Assembly: GCF_003480255.1 (NCBI RefSeq)
Contig: NZ_QUIN01000033.1
Location: forward strand, 1 to 16,618
From: Erysipelatoclostridium sp. AM42-17
GTDB lineage: Bacteria; Bacillota_I; Bacilli_A; Erysipelotrichales; Coprobacillaceae
Length of the DNA: 16,618 nucleotides
Reading direction: 5' to 3'
In this document: in pieces, positions 7,645-15,034 of the stretch
Layout of the letters: every line of letters starts with the position of its first letter
How positions within the stretch are numbered: the stretch's first letter is position 1
Made by a program: the position numbers and the translations under genes
The notes under the pieces: generated by a model
Databases searched by the model: none
Seen by the model: only the letters and a program-made list of their open reading frames with translations
What the model was told of the DNA's origin: nothing

Positions 7645-7728
7645 ATGCAAGAATGTAAAGAAAATAAAACAAATATTTATGTCCTATTTATTTTACTTGT
7701 TATTATTATGATTTATTGCTTAAGATAG
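7645..7728 (+). CDS. 27-residue YjcZ-like transmembrane microprotein
   Basis: ATG with a strong AAGGAGG site seven bases upstream opens a 27-codon frame: a polar N-terminus (MQECKENKTN) followed by a single hydrophobic helix containing VLFILLVII and a short basic end. The core VLFILLVII matches the signature of the YjcZ/tiny-TM family of Bacillus sporulation-associated microproteins. No enzymatic function is expected, and the helix should insert in a membrane. It is followed after 11 bases by a second, related microprotein gene, and the two share nucleotide sequence across the hydrophobic core, as expected of a tandem duplication. The promoter, ribosome site and terminator around the pair argue that both are real genes. 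Placement in the family rests on the short motif only. Confidence 0.65.
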   Translation: MQECKENKTNIYVLFILLVIIMIYCLR

Positions 7729-7739
7729 GAGGGGTCATA

Positions 7740-7814
7740 ATGAAACATGAAGAATCATTCACTTTAATTTTAGTGTTATTTATTTTGCTTGTTATCATCT
7801 GTAACTTATTTTAA
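7740..7814 (+). CDS. 24-residue YjcZ-like transmembrane microprotein
   Basis: The second of two tandem microproteins, 24 codons, preceded by AGGAGGGG about five bases before the ATG. The protein starts MKHEESF and then forms one membrane helix, TLILVLFILLVIICNLF. The F-x-LI-x-VLFILLVII pattern is the YjcZ family signature (typically FALIVVLFILLIIIG in bacilli), and the fit is closer than that of its upstream neighbour. The glycine-rich N-terminus of Bacillus YjcZ proteins is replaced by a charged one. A stem-loop terminator follows two bases after the stop. It probably shares one short transcript with the upstream microprotein. A sporulation or spore-envelope role is inferred from the family, and is consistent with yunB in the same window. 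Confidence 0.7.
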   Translation: MKHEESFTLILVLFILLVIICNLF

Positions 7815-7845
7815 AAAAAGCACACTTTTATGAAAGTGTGCTTTT
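7813..7845. terminator. Bidirectional terminator between microproteins and AI-2E transporter
   Basis: A perfect 13-base-pair stem (7816-7828 with 7833-7845, core AAGCACAC/GTGTGCTT) and a 4-base loop. On the minus strand it is followed by seven T, a strong terminator for the transporter gene. On the plus strand the T-run is four, enough to end the microprotein transcript. Confidence 0.9.
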
Positions 7846-8920
7846 AATCGATAATGATTTGATGATGTTGCATATAAATACGATAGATTATTTTAATTGT
7901 TACTAAAAGCGGCATAGCTATAATCATACCCCATACTCCAAATATTGTAGATCCTGACAAGATTCCAAATAGTACCCACATAATTGACAAATCAATTTGT
8001 GAAGAATAGATTTTAGGTTGAATTACATAAGACATAATTGTTGATTGAATAAAAATTAAAATAAGTAAAAATGCTAGTTTTGTTGGCCCTAATACTAATG
8101 ATGTAATGATTCCTAAAACATTGGCACATATAGGACCAACATAAGGAATGATTGAACTGATTGCTGAAAAAATACCAAGAAGCAACCAATTTTGATGTCC
8201 AATAATTAAATACATAATTGAAGTTGTAATTCCTTGAGCAACAGCCCCTATAGCAAAGGCTTTAACATAATTAATTAGAGAAATGTTTACTTCTGATATA
8301 TATGTTGGTAGAGATGGTTCAAACTTTTTAGCTAATGATTTAATAGATTTTTTTATGTTATCATATGTAGAAGACATATAGATAGCCAAAATCAAATAAA
8401 TCAAATAGTTAGTAATGTTAATCAATGCTTGATTTAAAAAATCAAAGGTCGTATTGATAAAAGTTGTTTCTTTAAGCATGTCTGATGCCATTGTTTCAAT
8501 ATAAACAATCATCGAAGATACATCATAATTAAAATTAACTTTGATAAAATGAGAAATATCTTTTAATCCACTTTCAAAAGATGGATACATTTCAAGCAAA
8601 CTATTATAGATCATTGGTACTGCTAAAGAGATAAGTAAAACTATACAAGCTAAGCCGCCTACATAGACAAAACCAACAGCTAAACCTCTATTTTTAACAT
8701 ATTTTTGAATCCAATTGATGAGTGGATTCACTACAAATGCTATAACAAAGGCAATAAAAAATGGTTTAATTACAGCCCAGATGACGGATAGTGCATTTCC
8801 CCATACATCTTTAGTTGTGTCAAGTATCAACATGATAGCAAGCAAAATCAATAAATTAAGTAATGTTTGAGTAATTTGCTTAGAAGATATAGTATTAAAT
8901 AATTTTTTTAAAAATTTCAT
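7844..8920 (-). CDS. AI-2E family (PerM/TqsA-type) membrane transporter
   Basis: A 358-residue polytopic membrane protein of the AI-2E exporter superfamily (formerly PerM or UPF0118). Hydrophobic segments lie at about residues 18-33, 45-66, 82-104, 168-182, 222-240, 244-262, 264-298 and 312-345, with a large non-membrane loop between the third and fourth. Family signatures are visible: KPFFIAFVIAFVVNPLINW (52-70), IIPYVGPICAN (257-267) and SYVIQPKIYSSQ (297-308). Substrates are known for few members (AI-2, or sodium/proton exchange in some), so no cargo can be named. GAGGTGAT lies four bases before the ATG. It is monocistronic, divergent from the suf operon, and ends in a strong hairpin terminator. 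Confidence 0.9.
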   Translation of the reverse strand: MKFLKKLFNTISSKQITQTLLNLLILLAIMLILDTTKDVWGNALSVIWAVIKPFFIAFVIAFVVNPLINWIQKYVKNRGLAVGFVYVGGLACIVLLISLAVPMIYNSLLEMYPSFESGLKDISHFIKVNFNYDVSSMIVYIETMASDMLKETTFINTTFDFLNQALINITNYLIYLILAIYMSSTYDNIKKSIKSLAKKFEPSLPTYISEVNISLINYVKAFAIGAVAQGITTSIMYLIIGHQNWLLLGIFSAISSIIPYVGPICANVLGIITSLVLGPTKLAFLLILIFIQSTIMSYVIQPKIYSSQIDLSIMWVLFGILSGSTIFGVWGMIIAMPLLVTIKIIYRIYMQHHQIIID

Positions 8921-9008
8921 TAAATCACCTCATTATATATATTAATATACCATATTTTGTCCATAATATAAATTGTTAAATCTAAGCAAAAGATTATTAT
9001 CACATTCA

Positions 9009-9037
9009 TTGTTTTTTAATAACCATTTTAGTAAAAT
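9009..9037 (+). promoter_or_regulatory. Probable promoter of the suf operon
   Basis: TTGTTT (9009-9014), 17 bases, TAAAAT (9032-9037), placing transcription start shortly before the sufC ribosome site at 9049-9055. The -10 box matches 5 of 6 and the -35 box 3 of 6. The divergent intergenic region (8921-9062) is only 142 bases and I see no clear IscR or SufR operator in it. Confidence 0.4.
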
Positions 9038-9062
9038 AATCATGGTAGAAAGGGGTCTGGTT

Positions 9063-9875
9063 ATGTCGACTTTAAAAATAGAAAATTTACATGTCAGTAT
9101 TGAAGATCGTGAAATTGTAAAAGGAATAGATTTAGAAATAAATACTGGTGAAATACATGCATTGATGGGACCAAATGGTAATGGTAAATCTACTTTACTA
9201 TCTACGATTATGGGGCATCCAAAATATAAAGTAACACAAGGTAAAATGACTCTAGATGGTCAAGATGTATTGTCTATGAGCGTTGATGAAAGAAGTAGAG
9301 CAGGAATCTTTTTAGGAATGCAATATCCTCAAGAAATTCCAGGTGTCATTACTTCTGATTTTTTACGTGCAGCAATGAATGCACACCAAGAAAAGCCTGT
9401 TTCATTATTTAAATTTATCAAGGAATTAGATAAAAATATCGAAGATTTAAAAATGAACGAAAATCTTGCACATCGTTATTTAAATGAAGGATTTTCTGGA
9501 GGCGAAAAAAAGCGTAATGAAATATTACAAATGAAATTATTGCAACCTAAATTTGCATTATTAGATGAGATTGATTCTGGTTTAGATGTAGATGCATTGA
9601 AAATTGTGGCTAAAGCCATTAATGATATGAAATCTGATACTTTTGGTTGTGTAATGGTTTCACACTACGAAAGATTATTTGAATTAGTGCCACCAACACA
9701 TGTTCATGTATTGGTAGATGGTAAAATTGTTTTAAGTGGTGGTAGAGAATTGATTGATAAAATTGATCAAGAAGGTTATGAATGGGTCAAAGAATTAGGT
9801 TATGAAATTAATGAAGGAGAAAATAAGCAGCCAATTGTATTAGGAAGCTGTGGACATAAAGTAAAAGCTGAATAA
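9063..9875 (+). CDS. sufC: Fe-S cluster assembly ATPase SufC
   Basis: An ABC-type ATPase of 270 residues that powers the SufBCD scaffold for Fe-S cluster assembly in the cytosol. The nucleotide-binding motifs are complete: Walker A GPNGNGKST (36-44), Q-loop region GIFLGMQYPQEIPG (81-94), which is SufC-specific, signature FSGGEKKR (144-151), Walker B ALLDEIDSGLD (165-175) and switch His201 in SHYERL. The frame stays open upstream to TTG 8973 and has an ATG at 9042, but neither has a ribosome site. AAAGGGG at 9049-9055 fixes the start at 9063, where the protein begins MSTLKIENLHVSI as in other SufC proteins. Its stop overlaps the sufD start by one base (TAATG). It is the first gene of a sufCDSUB operon. 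Confidence 0.95.
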   Translation: MSTLKIENLHVSIEDREIVKGIDLEINTGEIHALMGPNGNGKSTLLSTIMGHPKYKVTQGKMTLDGQDVLSMSVDERSRAGIFLGMQYPQEIPGVITSDFLRAAMNAHQEKPVSLFKFIKELDKNIEDLKMNENLAHRYLNEGFSGGEKKRNEILQMKLLQPKFALLDEIDSGLDVDALKIVAKAINDMKSDTFGCVMVSHYERLFELVPPTHVHVLVDGKIVLSGGRELIDKIDQEGYEWVKELGYEINEGENKQPIVLGSCGHKVKAE

Positions 9876-10771
9876 TGGAAAAACTAAAAGAAGTAAGAAA
9901 TTATTTGGTCATTCATAATGGAAATATTCAAACTCAACAAATTCAAGACCATATTGAAATAAATGAAAACAATATTATTATTTATGATTCAACTCAGTTA
10001 CAAATTATTTATACATCTAATGAATGCCAGTTATTTAATGTTTTCATTGATATCAAAAAAAATATTAATGTAGATTTGATTGAAATATATCAGTTACAAA
10101 ATCAATCACAATATCAAAAAGAAATAAATATTGAACAAAATAGTCATGTAACACGTTATGTTGAAAATGATTGTCTTGATGGACAATACATTCTTCATGA
10201 TCATGTTCAAGTTGGACAGGATGCATCAATTGATTGTGCTTATGTTGAATTATCAAATTATTCAACAAAATCAAAAATGAAATATGATTTAAATAAACCA
10301 GGAGCAAGAGCATTAGTTCGTTTAGCTTCCTTGGCTAGCAATGAAAAAAAGAAAGAATATCAAATATCTCTATGTCATCATGCACCAAATACATATGGCG
10401 ATATGGATAATTATGGTGTTGTTAAATCACATTCAAGTTTAATTATTGATGGTATAGGAAAAATAGAAAAAGGTAACTATCAGTCTGATACGCATCAAAC
10501 TAATAAAATTATTGTTTTTGATGATGGATGCATAGCTGAGGCTAATCCATATTTATATATAGATGAATATGATGTAAAAGCAAGTCATGGTGCGAGTGTA
10601 GGAAAAATTGATGAAGATCATTTATACTATCTTCAATCGAGAGGATTGACTAAGCAAGATGCGATGCATCTTGTTACATATGGATATTTTTTACCAGTTT
10701 TAAATTTTATTCATGTAGATTCTCTAAAAGATAGATTTAATGAAGTATTGAAAGAAAAGGTGGGTCTTTAA
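9875..10771 (+). CDS. sufD: Fe-S cluster scaffold protein SufD (short form)
   Basis: A SufD subunit of the SufBCD scaffold, 298 residues against about 430 in Bacillus. The conserved right-handed beta-helix core is present (about residues 100-245: ASLASNEKKKEYQISLCHHA, GDMDNYGVVKSHSSLIIDG, EANPYLYIDEYDVKASHGAS), as is the C-terminal SufC-binding helical domain (YYLQSRGLTKQDAMHLVTYG). His238 in SHGASVG corresponds to the conserved histidine implicated in cluster assembly at the SufB-SufD interface. The N-terminal helical region is largely missing, and the first 95 residues show no clear family signature. No separate ribosome site is obvious, and its ATG overlaps the sufC stop, so translation is probably coupled. 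It shares its last base with the sufS start (stop TAA overlapping ATG). Confidence 0.88.
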   Translation: MEKLKEVRNYLVIHNGNIQTQQIQDHIEINENNIIIYDSTQLQIIYTSNECQLFNVFIDIKKNINVDLIEIYQLQNQSQYQKEINIEQNSHVTRYVENDCLDGQYILHDHVQVGQDASIDCAYVELSNYSTKSKMKYDLNKPGARALVRLASLASNEKKKEYQISLCHHAPNTYGDMDNYGVVKSHSSLIIDGIGKIEKGNYQSDTHQTNKIIVFDDGCIAEANPYLYIDEYDVKASHGASVGKIDEDHLYYLQSRGLTKQDAMHLVTYGYFLPVLNFIHVDSLKDRFNEVLKEKVGL

Positions 10772-11997
10772 TGATAGATGTAAAAAAAATAAGAGAAGAC
10801 TTTCCAATGCTTAATGGTAAAACAATGCATGGAAAAACTCTCATTTATTTAGATAATGGAGCAACAACATTAAAACCACAAAAGGTGATAGATAGTGTTT
10901 GTGATTATTTAACAAATTATTCGGGAAATGCTCATCGTGGTGATTATGATTTGTCACACGAAGTGGATTCAAAATATGAGCATGTAAGAGATATTGTAGC
11001 AAATTTTATTAATTGTAAAAAAGAAGAAGTTGTTTATACTTATGGAAGTTCTGATAGCTTAAATTTAGTTGCTTTTGGTTATGGAATGACACATCTTCAT
11101 GAAGGAGACGAAGTATTACTTACATTGGCAGAGCATGCTAGTAATACTTTGCCTTGGTTTGAAGTGGCTAAAGAAACAGGGTGTATTATTAAATATATTG
11201 ATTTAGAAGACCAAGGTAAAGTTACTTTAGATAATGTAAAAAAAGCTATTACAGATCAAACTAAAATCATATCAATTGCCCAAATTACTAATGTATTAGG
11301 ACAAATTGCACCAATAAAAGAAATATGTGAGTATGCTCACCAAAAAGGAATTATTGTTGTTGTTGATGGGGCACAAAGTGTGCCACATATGCCAATTGAT
11401 GTCCAAAATTTAGATCTTGATTTTTTAGCTTTTTCTGCTCATAAATTATGTGGCCCAACAGGTGTAGGAGTTTTATATGGTAAATATGAATTACTTGAGG
11501 AAATGAGACCTACACGCTTTGGTGGTGATAGTAATGCTCGTTATAAAAGCAATGGGATTGTCAAATTAAAAAATGCACCAACTAAGTTTGAAACCGGTAC
11601 CGCCAATATAGAAGGTGTTATCGGTATGGGCGCTGCTATAGAGTATATTCAATCAATTGGAATGCAAAATATTCATGAATATGAACAGGAATTGAGAAGA
11701 TATGCTATTAATAAAATGAAAGAATTAGATAACATTGAATTATATAATCCGGATGCTTCAGGTCCTATTGCTTTTAATATTAAGGGTGTATTTAGTCAAG
11801 ATGCTGCGAGTCTATTTAATACTTACGGTATTGCTGTAAGGGCAGGTCAACACTGTGCTAAAATTTTAGGAGAGTATTTAAATGTAAGTCAAACATTGAG
11901 AGTATCATTTTATTTTTATAATACTTATCAAGAAATTGATGCTTTTATAGATGTATGTAAGAGAGGAGATGACTTTTTAGATGCCTTCTTTGGATAA
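10771..11997 (+). CDS. sufS: Cysteine desulfurase SufS
   Basis: A PLP-dependent class V aminotransferase-fold enzyme of 408 residues, full length for SufS (406 in Bacillus and E. coli). It removes sulfur from cysteine as an enzyme-bound persulfide. Visible residues: the N-terminal signature YLDNGATTLKPQKVIDS (26-42), NAHRGDYDLS (53-62), the cofactor-contact VVDGAQSVPH (197-206), the Schiff-base lysine K225 in FSAHKLCGPTGVG, FETGTANIEG (273-282), and the persulfide-forming Cys362 in RAGQHCAK. The compact active-site loop is that of group II desulfurases, which need SufU or SufE as sulfur acceptor; sufU follows directly. AAAGGTGGG gives the ribosome site. It overlaps sufU by 17 bases. Confidence 0.96.
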   Translation: MIDVKKIREDFPMLNGKTMHGKTLIYLDNGATTLKPQKVIDSVCDYLTNYSGNAHRGDYDLSHEVDSKYEHVRDIVANFINCKKEEVVYTYGSSDSLNLVAFGYGMTHLHEGDEVLLTLAEHASNTLPWFEVAKETGCIIKYIDLEDQGKVTLDNVKKAITDQTKIISIAQITNVLGQIAPIKEICEYAHQKGIIVVVDGAQSVPHMPIDVQNLDLDFLAFSAHKLCGPTGVGVLYGKYELLEEMRPTRFGGDSNARYKSNGIVKLKNAPTKFETGTANIEGVIGMGAAIEYIQSIGMQNIHEYEQELRRYAINKMKELDNIELYNPDASGPIAFNIKGVFSQDAASLFNTYGIAVRAGQHCAKILGEYLNVSQTLRVSFYFYNTYQEIDAFIDVCKRGDDFLDAFFG

Positions 11998-12418
11998 TAT
12001 GATGTTAAGACAAATTATTATGGATCATTATGAAAATCCACGAAATCATGAGTTAGTCAATGACAATGAATATCAAACAATTAATATGGATAGTGAAACA
12101 TGTATTGACAATATAGATGTTCAGGCAAAAATAAAAAATGGTAAAATAGAAGATATTCGCTTTGATGGAGAAGCATGTGCTATTTGTACAGCGAGTACAT
12201 CTATTATGACAGAATTATTGATTGGAAAAACAATCGATGAAGCTAGAGAAATCATTAAAAATTATAATAATATGATTTATGAAAAAGATTATGATCCTGA
12301 TGTTTTAGAGGAAGCTATAGCATTTATGAATACTCATAAACAAGCAAATAGAATTAAATGTGCTACTTTAGGATGGATGGGTATTACAAAATTAATTGAT
12401 GAAAGTGAAAAGAAATAA
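11981..12418 (+). CDS. sufU: Sulfur-transfer protein SufU
   Basis: A zinc-dependent sulfurtransferase of 145 residues that takes sulfur from SufS and passes it to SufBCD. The N-terminus has the U-type motif [13 protein letters not shown] (11-23). The zinc ligands are all present: C41, D43, C66 (GEACAIC) and C127 ([10 protein letters not shown]). The insert between residues about 82 and 120, which separates SufU from IscU, is present. One oddity is CID in place of the usual CGD at 41-43. A second cysteine at 69 is not a family ligand. The start at 11981 is kept because [17 protein letters not shown] aligns with Bacillus SufU from its first residues; GAGAGGAG lies about 12 bases upstream, inside sufS, which is wider spacing than usual. 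Confidence 0.94.
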   Translation: MPSLDNMMLRQIIMDHYENPRNHELVNDNEYQTINMDSETCIDNIDVQAKIKNGKIEDIRFDGEACAICTASTSIMTELLIGKTIDEAREIIKNYNNMIYEKDYDPDVLEEAIAFMNTHKQANRIKCATLGWMGITKLIDESEKK

Positions 12419-12429
12419 GGAGGGAAAAT

Positions 12430-13809
12430 ATGTCAGAAATTGAAACAAACATTCCCAATCAAGATGTATCTGTATTTAAGACACCTAAAGGGTTGAATGC
12501 GGATATTGTTAGAGAAATATCCAAAATTAAGGGTGAACCTGAATGGATGTTAGAATATCGATTAAAGGCTTTAGATTGTTTCTTGAACAAACCAATGCCT
12601 ACATGGGGTGTTGATTTAAGTCGTATAGATTTTGATGAATATACTTATTATATTAGACCATCAGATAAGCAAACTAATCAGTGGGAAGAAGTTCCGGAAA
12701 CAATTAAAAATACGTTTAATAAGTTAGGAATTCCAGAAGCTGAACAAAAATATTTATCAGGTGTAACAACTCAATATGAATCAGAAGTTGTTTACCATAA
12801 TATGTTAAAAGAAGTACAAGAAAAAGGGGTTATCTTTTTAGATATTGATAGTGGATTAAGAGAATATCCTGAAATATTTAAAAAATATTTTGATACTGTT
12901 ATTCCTTATTCAGATAACAAATTTTCTGCTTTAAATGGGGCTGTTTGGTCAGGAGGTTCTTTCATTTATGTACCACCAGGTGTTAAATTAGAGAAGCCAC
13001 TACAATCTTATTTTAGAATTAATTCTGAACAAATGGGACAATTTGAAAGAACACTGATTATAGTCGATAAAGGATCGGATATTCATTACGTTGAAGGATG
13101 TACTGCACCAAATTATTCAAAGGACTCATTACATACTGGTGTTGTTGAAATTGTTGTTTTAGAAGGTGCGAAATGCCGCTATACTACAATTCAAAACTGG
13201 AGCACTAATATTTTAAATCTCGTTACACAACGTGCTAAAGTATTTAAAAATGGGCAAATGGAGTGGGTTGATGGAAACATAGGTTCAGCAGTGACAATGA
13301 AATATCCTACTTGTATGTTAATGGAAGAAGGGGCTAAGGGTTCATGTATTACAATTGCTGTTGCTGGCGAAAATCAAATCATGGATTCAGGAGCAAAAAT
13401 GATTCACTTGGCACCAAATACATCAAGTACCATTGTTTCTAAATCTATTTCTAAAAATGGCGGTAAAACTAACTATAGAGGTTTAGTACAACATATGCCT
13501 AAAGCAGTAGGAGCAAAAAGCAAAGTAGAATGCGACACACTCATTCTTGATCAAATTTCAACAAGTGATACGGTTCCTACTAACTGTGCTAGAAATAATG
13601 ATTCTTTAATTGAACATGAAGCAACAGTTTCTAAGATTTCAGATGAACAATTATTTTATTTGATGTCTAGAGGTCTTACAAAACAAGAGGCAACAGAAAT
13701 GATTGTTATGGGATTTATTGAACCATTCTCTAGAGAATTACCAATGGAGTATGCTGTTGAATTAAACCAATTGATTAAAATGGATTTTGGAGAAAAAGGA
13801 ATTGGATAA
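12430..13809 (+). CDS. sufB: Fe-S cluster scaffold protein SufB
   Basis: The main scaffold subunit of SufBCD, 459 residues, full length (465 in Bacillus). The N-terminus holds the helical signature [20 protein letters not shown] (26-45). The core has [20 protein letters not shown] (173-192), [11 protein letters not shown] (217-227) and [10 protein letters not shown] (344-353). The residues around which clusters form are visible: Cys386 in PTNCARNND, and Glu395-His396-Glu397 in [14 protein letters not shown]. It ends with the usual [15 protein letters not shown]. The start has a perfect AAGGAGGG site and lies 11 bases after sufU. It is the last canonical gene of the operon. Its final eight bases overlap the TTG start proposed for the cyclo-ligase gene. 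Confidence 0.97.
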   Translation: MSEIETNIPNQDVSVFKTPKGLNADIVREISKIKGEPEWMLEYRLKALDCFLNKPMPTWGVDLSRIDFDEYTYYIRPSDKQTNQWEEVPETIKNTFNKLGIPEAEQKYLSGVTTQYESEVVYHNMLKEVQEKGVIFLDIDSGLREYPEIFKKYFDTVIPYSDNKFSALNGAVWSGGSFIYVPPGVKLEKPLQSYFRINSEQMGQFERTLIIVDKGSDIHYVEGCTAPNYSKDSLHTGVVEIVVLEGAKCRYTTIQNWSTNILNLVTQRAKVFKNGQMEWVDGNIGSAVTMKYPTCMLMEEGAKGSCITIAVAGENQIMDSGAKMIHLAPNTSSTIVSKSISKNGGKTNYRGLVQHMPKAVGAKSKVECDTLILDQISTSDTVPTNCARNNDSLIEHEATVSKISDEQLFYLMSRGLTKQEATEMIVMGFIEPFSRELPMEYAVELNQLIKMDFGEKGIG

Positions 13810-14329
13810 AAAAACATTAAGAAAAGAGATGATACAAAAAAGATTATCTCTTTCACAAGAACAATTTTCATTTAAATCATCTATTATTCATCAAAAGATA
13901 AATCAATTAGATATATTCAAAAATGCTCAGTCTATTGGCATATATTTATCTTATAAAAATGAAGTTGATACATTTAAATTGATAAATCAGATTGTATCAT
14001 CGAAAGATATTTATGTGCCGCGTATTCAAGGTAAAATGATGGATTTTGTTGCTTTTCAGTCTTATAAAGATTTAAAAGAAAATCGTTATGGCATATTAGA
14101 ACCAACAGGTAACCAAATAAATAATAATCCTGACTTATTGATTGTTCCGCTTGTTGCATATGATTTAAATAACAATCGTTTAGGTTACGGTGGGGGTTTT
14201 TATGATCGCTTTTTAAAGAATTATCAAGGAACAACAATAGGTATTGCTTTTGATTTTCAACAAGTAAAACATCTAGAAGTTGAAAGTCATGATTTACCCT
14301 TAGATATGATTATTAATGATAAGAAGTAA
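13802..14329 (+). CDS. 5-formyltetrahydrofolate cyclo-ligase
   Basis: An enzyme (MTHFS, YqgN in Bacillus) that converts 5-formyltetrahydrofolate to 5,10-methenyltetrahydrofolate with ATP. About 175 residues, normal for the family. The N-terminal KKTLRKEM supplies the phosphate-contacting basic residues, ILEP (98-101) is the conserved substrate-side motif, [10 protein letters not shown] (112-121) is the beta-strand signature, and [13 protein letters not shown] (126-138) is the ATP-binding loop. No ATG is near. TTG 13802 with GGAGA at 13789-13793 is preferred; an in-frame TTG at 13787 would add five residues but has no ribosome site. It overlaps sufB by eight bases and ends in a strong terminator, so it is co-transcribed with suf, probably at reduced translation owing to TTG. 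Confidence 0.92.
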   Translation: MDKKTLRKEMIQKRLSLSQEQFSFKSSIIHQKINQLDIFKNAQSIGIYLSYKNEVDTFKLINQIVSSKDIYVPRIQGKMMDFVAFQSYKDLKENRYGILEPTGNQINNNPDLLIVPLVAYDLNNNRLGYGGGFYDRFLKNYQGTTIGIAFDFQQVKHLEVESHDLPLDMIINDKK

Positions 14330-14358
14330 ACTATGATATAGTCTACTTCTTTTTTTTT
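14321..14358 (+). terminator. Intrinsic terminator of the suf/cyclo-ligase operon
   Basis: Arms 14321-14334 and 14338-14351 (AAGAAGTAAACTAT with ATAGTCTACTTCTT) pair over 14 positions with one A-C mismatch and a 3-base loop, followed by a run of nine T (14350-14358). It overlaps the cyclo-ligase stop codon. Confidence 0.92.
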
Positions 14359-14383
14359 AACATATATTTATAGAGGTGATGAC

Positions 14384-15034
14384 ATGAATAAAAAAATATA
14401 TCTTATTCCTGTTATCGTTTTGTCATTAATAATATTTCAATTATTTTCGTTTCAGGTACAACCCATAATAAAAAAACAAGCTGAAAAAGAAATAAAACAA
14501 TACTTACAGCTAATAATAAATCATGTTTCCTTTTTGAATAAAACAGATTATAAAAAAGTAGTTAATATAAAATATAAAGAAGGAAAAATCGTATCAATGG
14601 GATTTAATATGGTCTATATAAATAATATAACAGGAAAATATGTCAATAGAATAGAAACAACAATGCAGGCAATAGAGGATGGAAAGTATAAATCAATTCA
14701 AAATACTATTTATAATCAAAGATTAAAAAAGTTTGCTAAAGAAGGGATTGTTATAAAGATACCTATTGGGATGTTTTTCAATAATATATTTTTAGTGGAT
14801 GTTGGTCCAAAAATTAAAATAAGATATCAAGGATTATCCATTGTTTCTTCTAATATTAATAAAAGTTTAAAAAATTATGGAATTAATCATATTGCTATAT
14901 CGATAGACTTACAAATGAAAATAAAACTTATGATTATTGCGCCATTTTATAGGCAATCTTATCAAGAGGATTTTGTTGTCCCATTCGTGTTTGAGATTAT
15001 TGAGGGGGAAGTACCATCGTGGTATCATCAGTAA
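14384..15034 (+). CDS. yunB: Sporulation protein YunB
   Basis: A 216-residue protein of the YunB family, made in the mother cell under sigma-E in Bacillus and needed for normal spore formation; its biochemistry is unknown. One N-terminal membrane helix (about residues 5-23) anchors an extracytoplasmic domain. Family landmarks appear in order: VIKIPIGMFFNNIFLVDVGP (123-142) with GPKI, NKSLKNYGINHIAISIDLQM (159-178) where Bacillus has GINQTRH, FVVPFVFEIIEGEVPSWY (197-214) where the family has VPVAETIIVGDVPETY. GAGGTGATG lies just before the ATG. CATATATT at 14361-14368 resembles a sigma-E -10 element, but I see no convincing -35. Its 3' end overlaps the next gene by 16 bases. The usual acidic VAETI is FVFEI here. 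Confidence 0.85.
   Translation: MNKKIYLIPVIVLSLIIFQLFSFQVQPIIKKQAEKEIKQYLQLIINHVSFLNKTDYKKVVNIKYKEGKIVSMGFNMVYINNITGKYVNRIETTMQAIEDGKYKSIQNTIYNQRLKKFAKEGIVIKIPIGMFFNNIFLVDVGPKIKIRYQGLSIVSSNINKSLKNYGINHIAISIDLQMKIKLMIIAPFYRQSYQEDFVVPFVFEIIEGEVPSWYHQ

Noticed and set aside
8921..9008. IscR/SufR-type operator or riboswitch ahead of suf
   Set aside because: Only AT-rich runs and imperfect ATGG repeats; no convincing palindrome or structured leader.
8973..9062. N-terminal extension of SufC from TTG 8973 or ATG 9042
   Set aside because: No ribosome site for either, and known SufC proteins start at the equivalent of ATG 9063, which has AAAGGGG in front.
10065..10313. 82-codon minus-strand frame
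   Set aside because: Antisense shadow of sufD; His/Leu-rich translation reflects the codons of the real gene.
13656..13871. 71-codon minus-strand frame
   Set aside because: Antisense to the sufB end and the cyclo-ligase start, with no promoter or ribosome site.
13974..14237. 87-codon minus-strand frame
   Set aside because: Antisense shadow of the cyclo-ligase gene.
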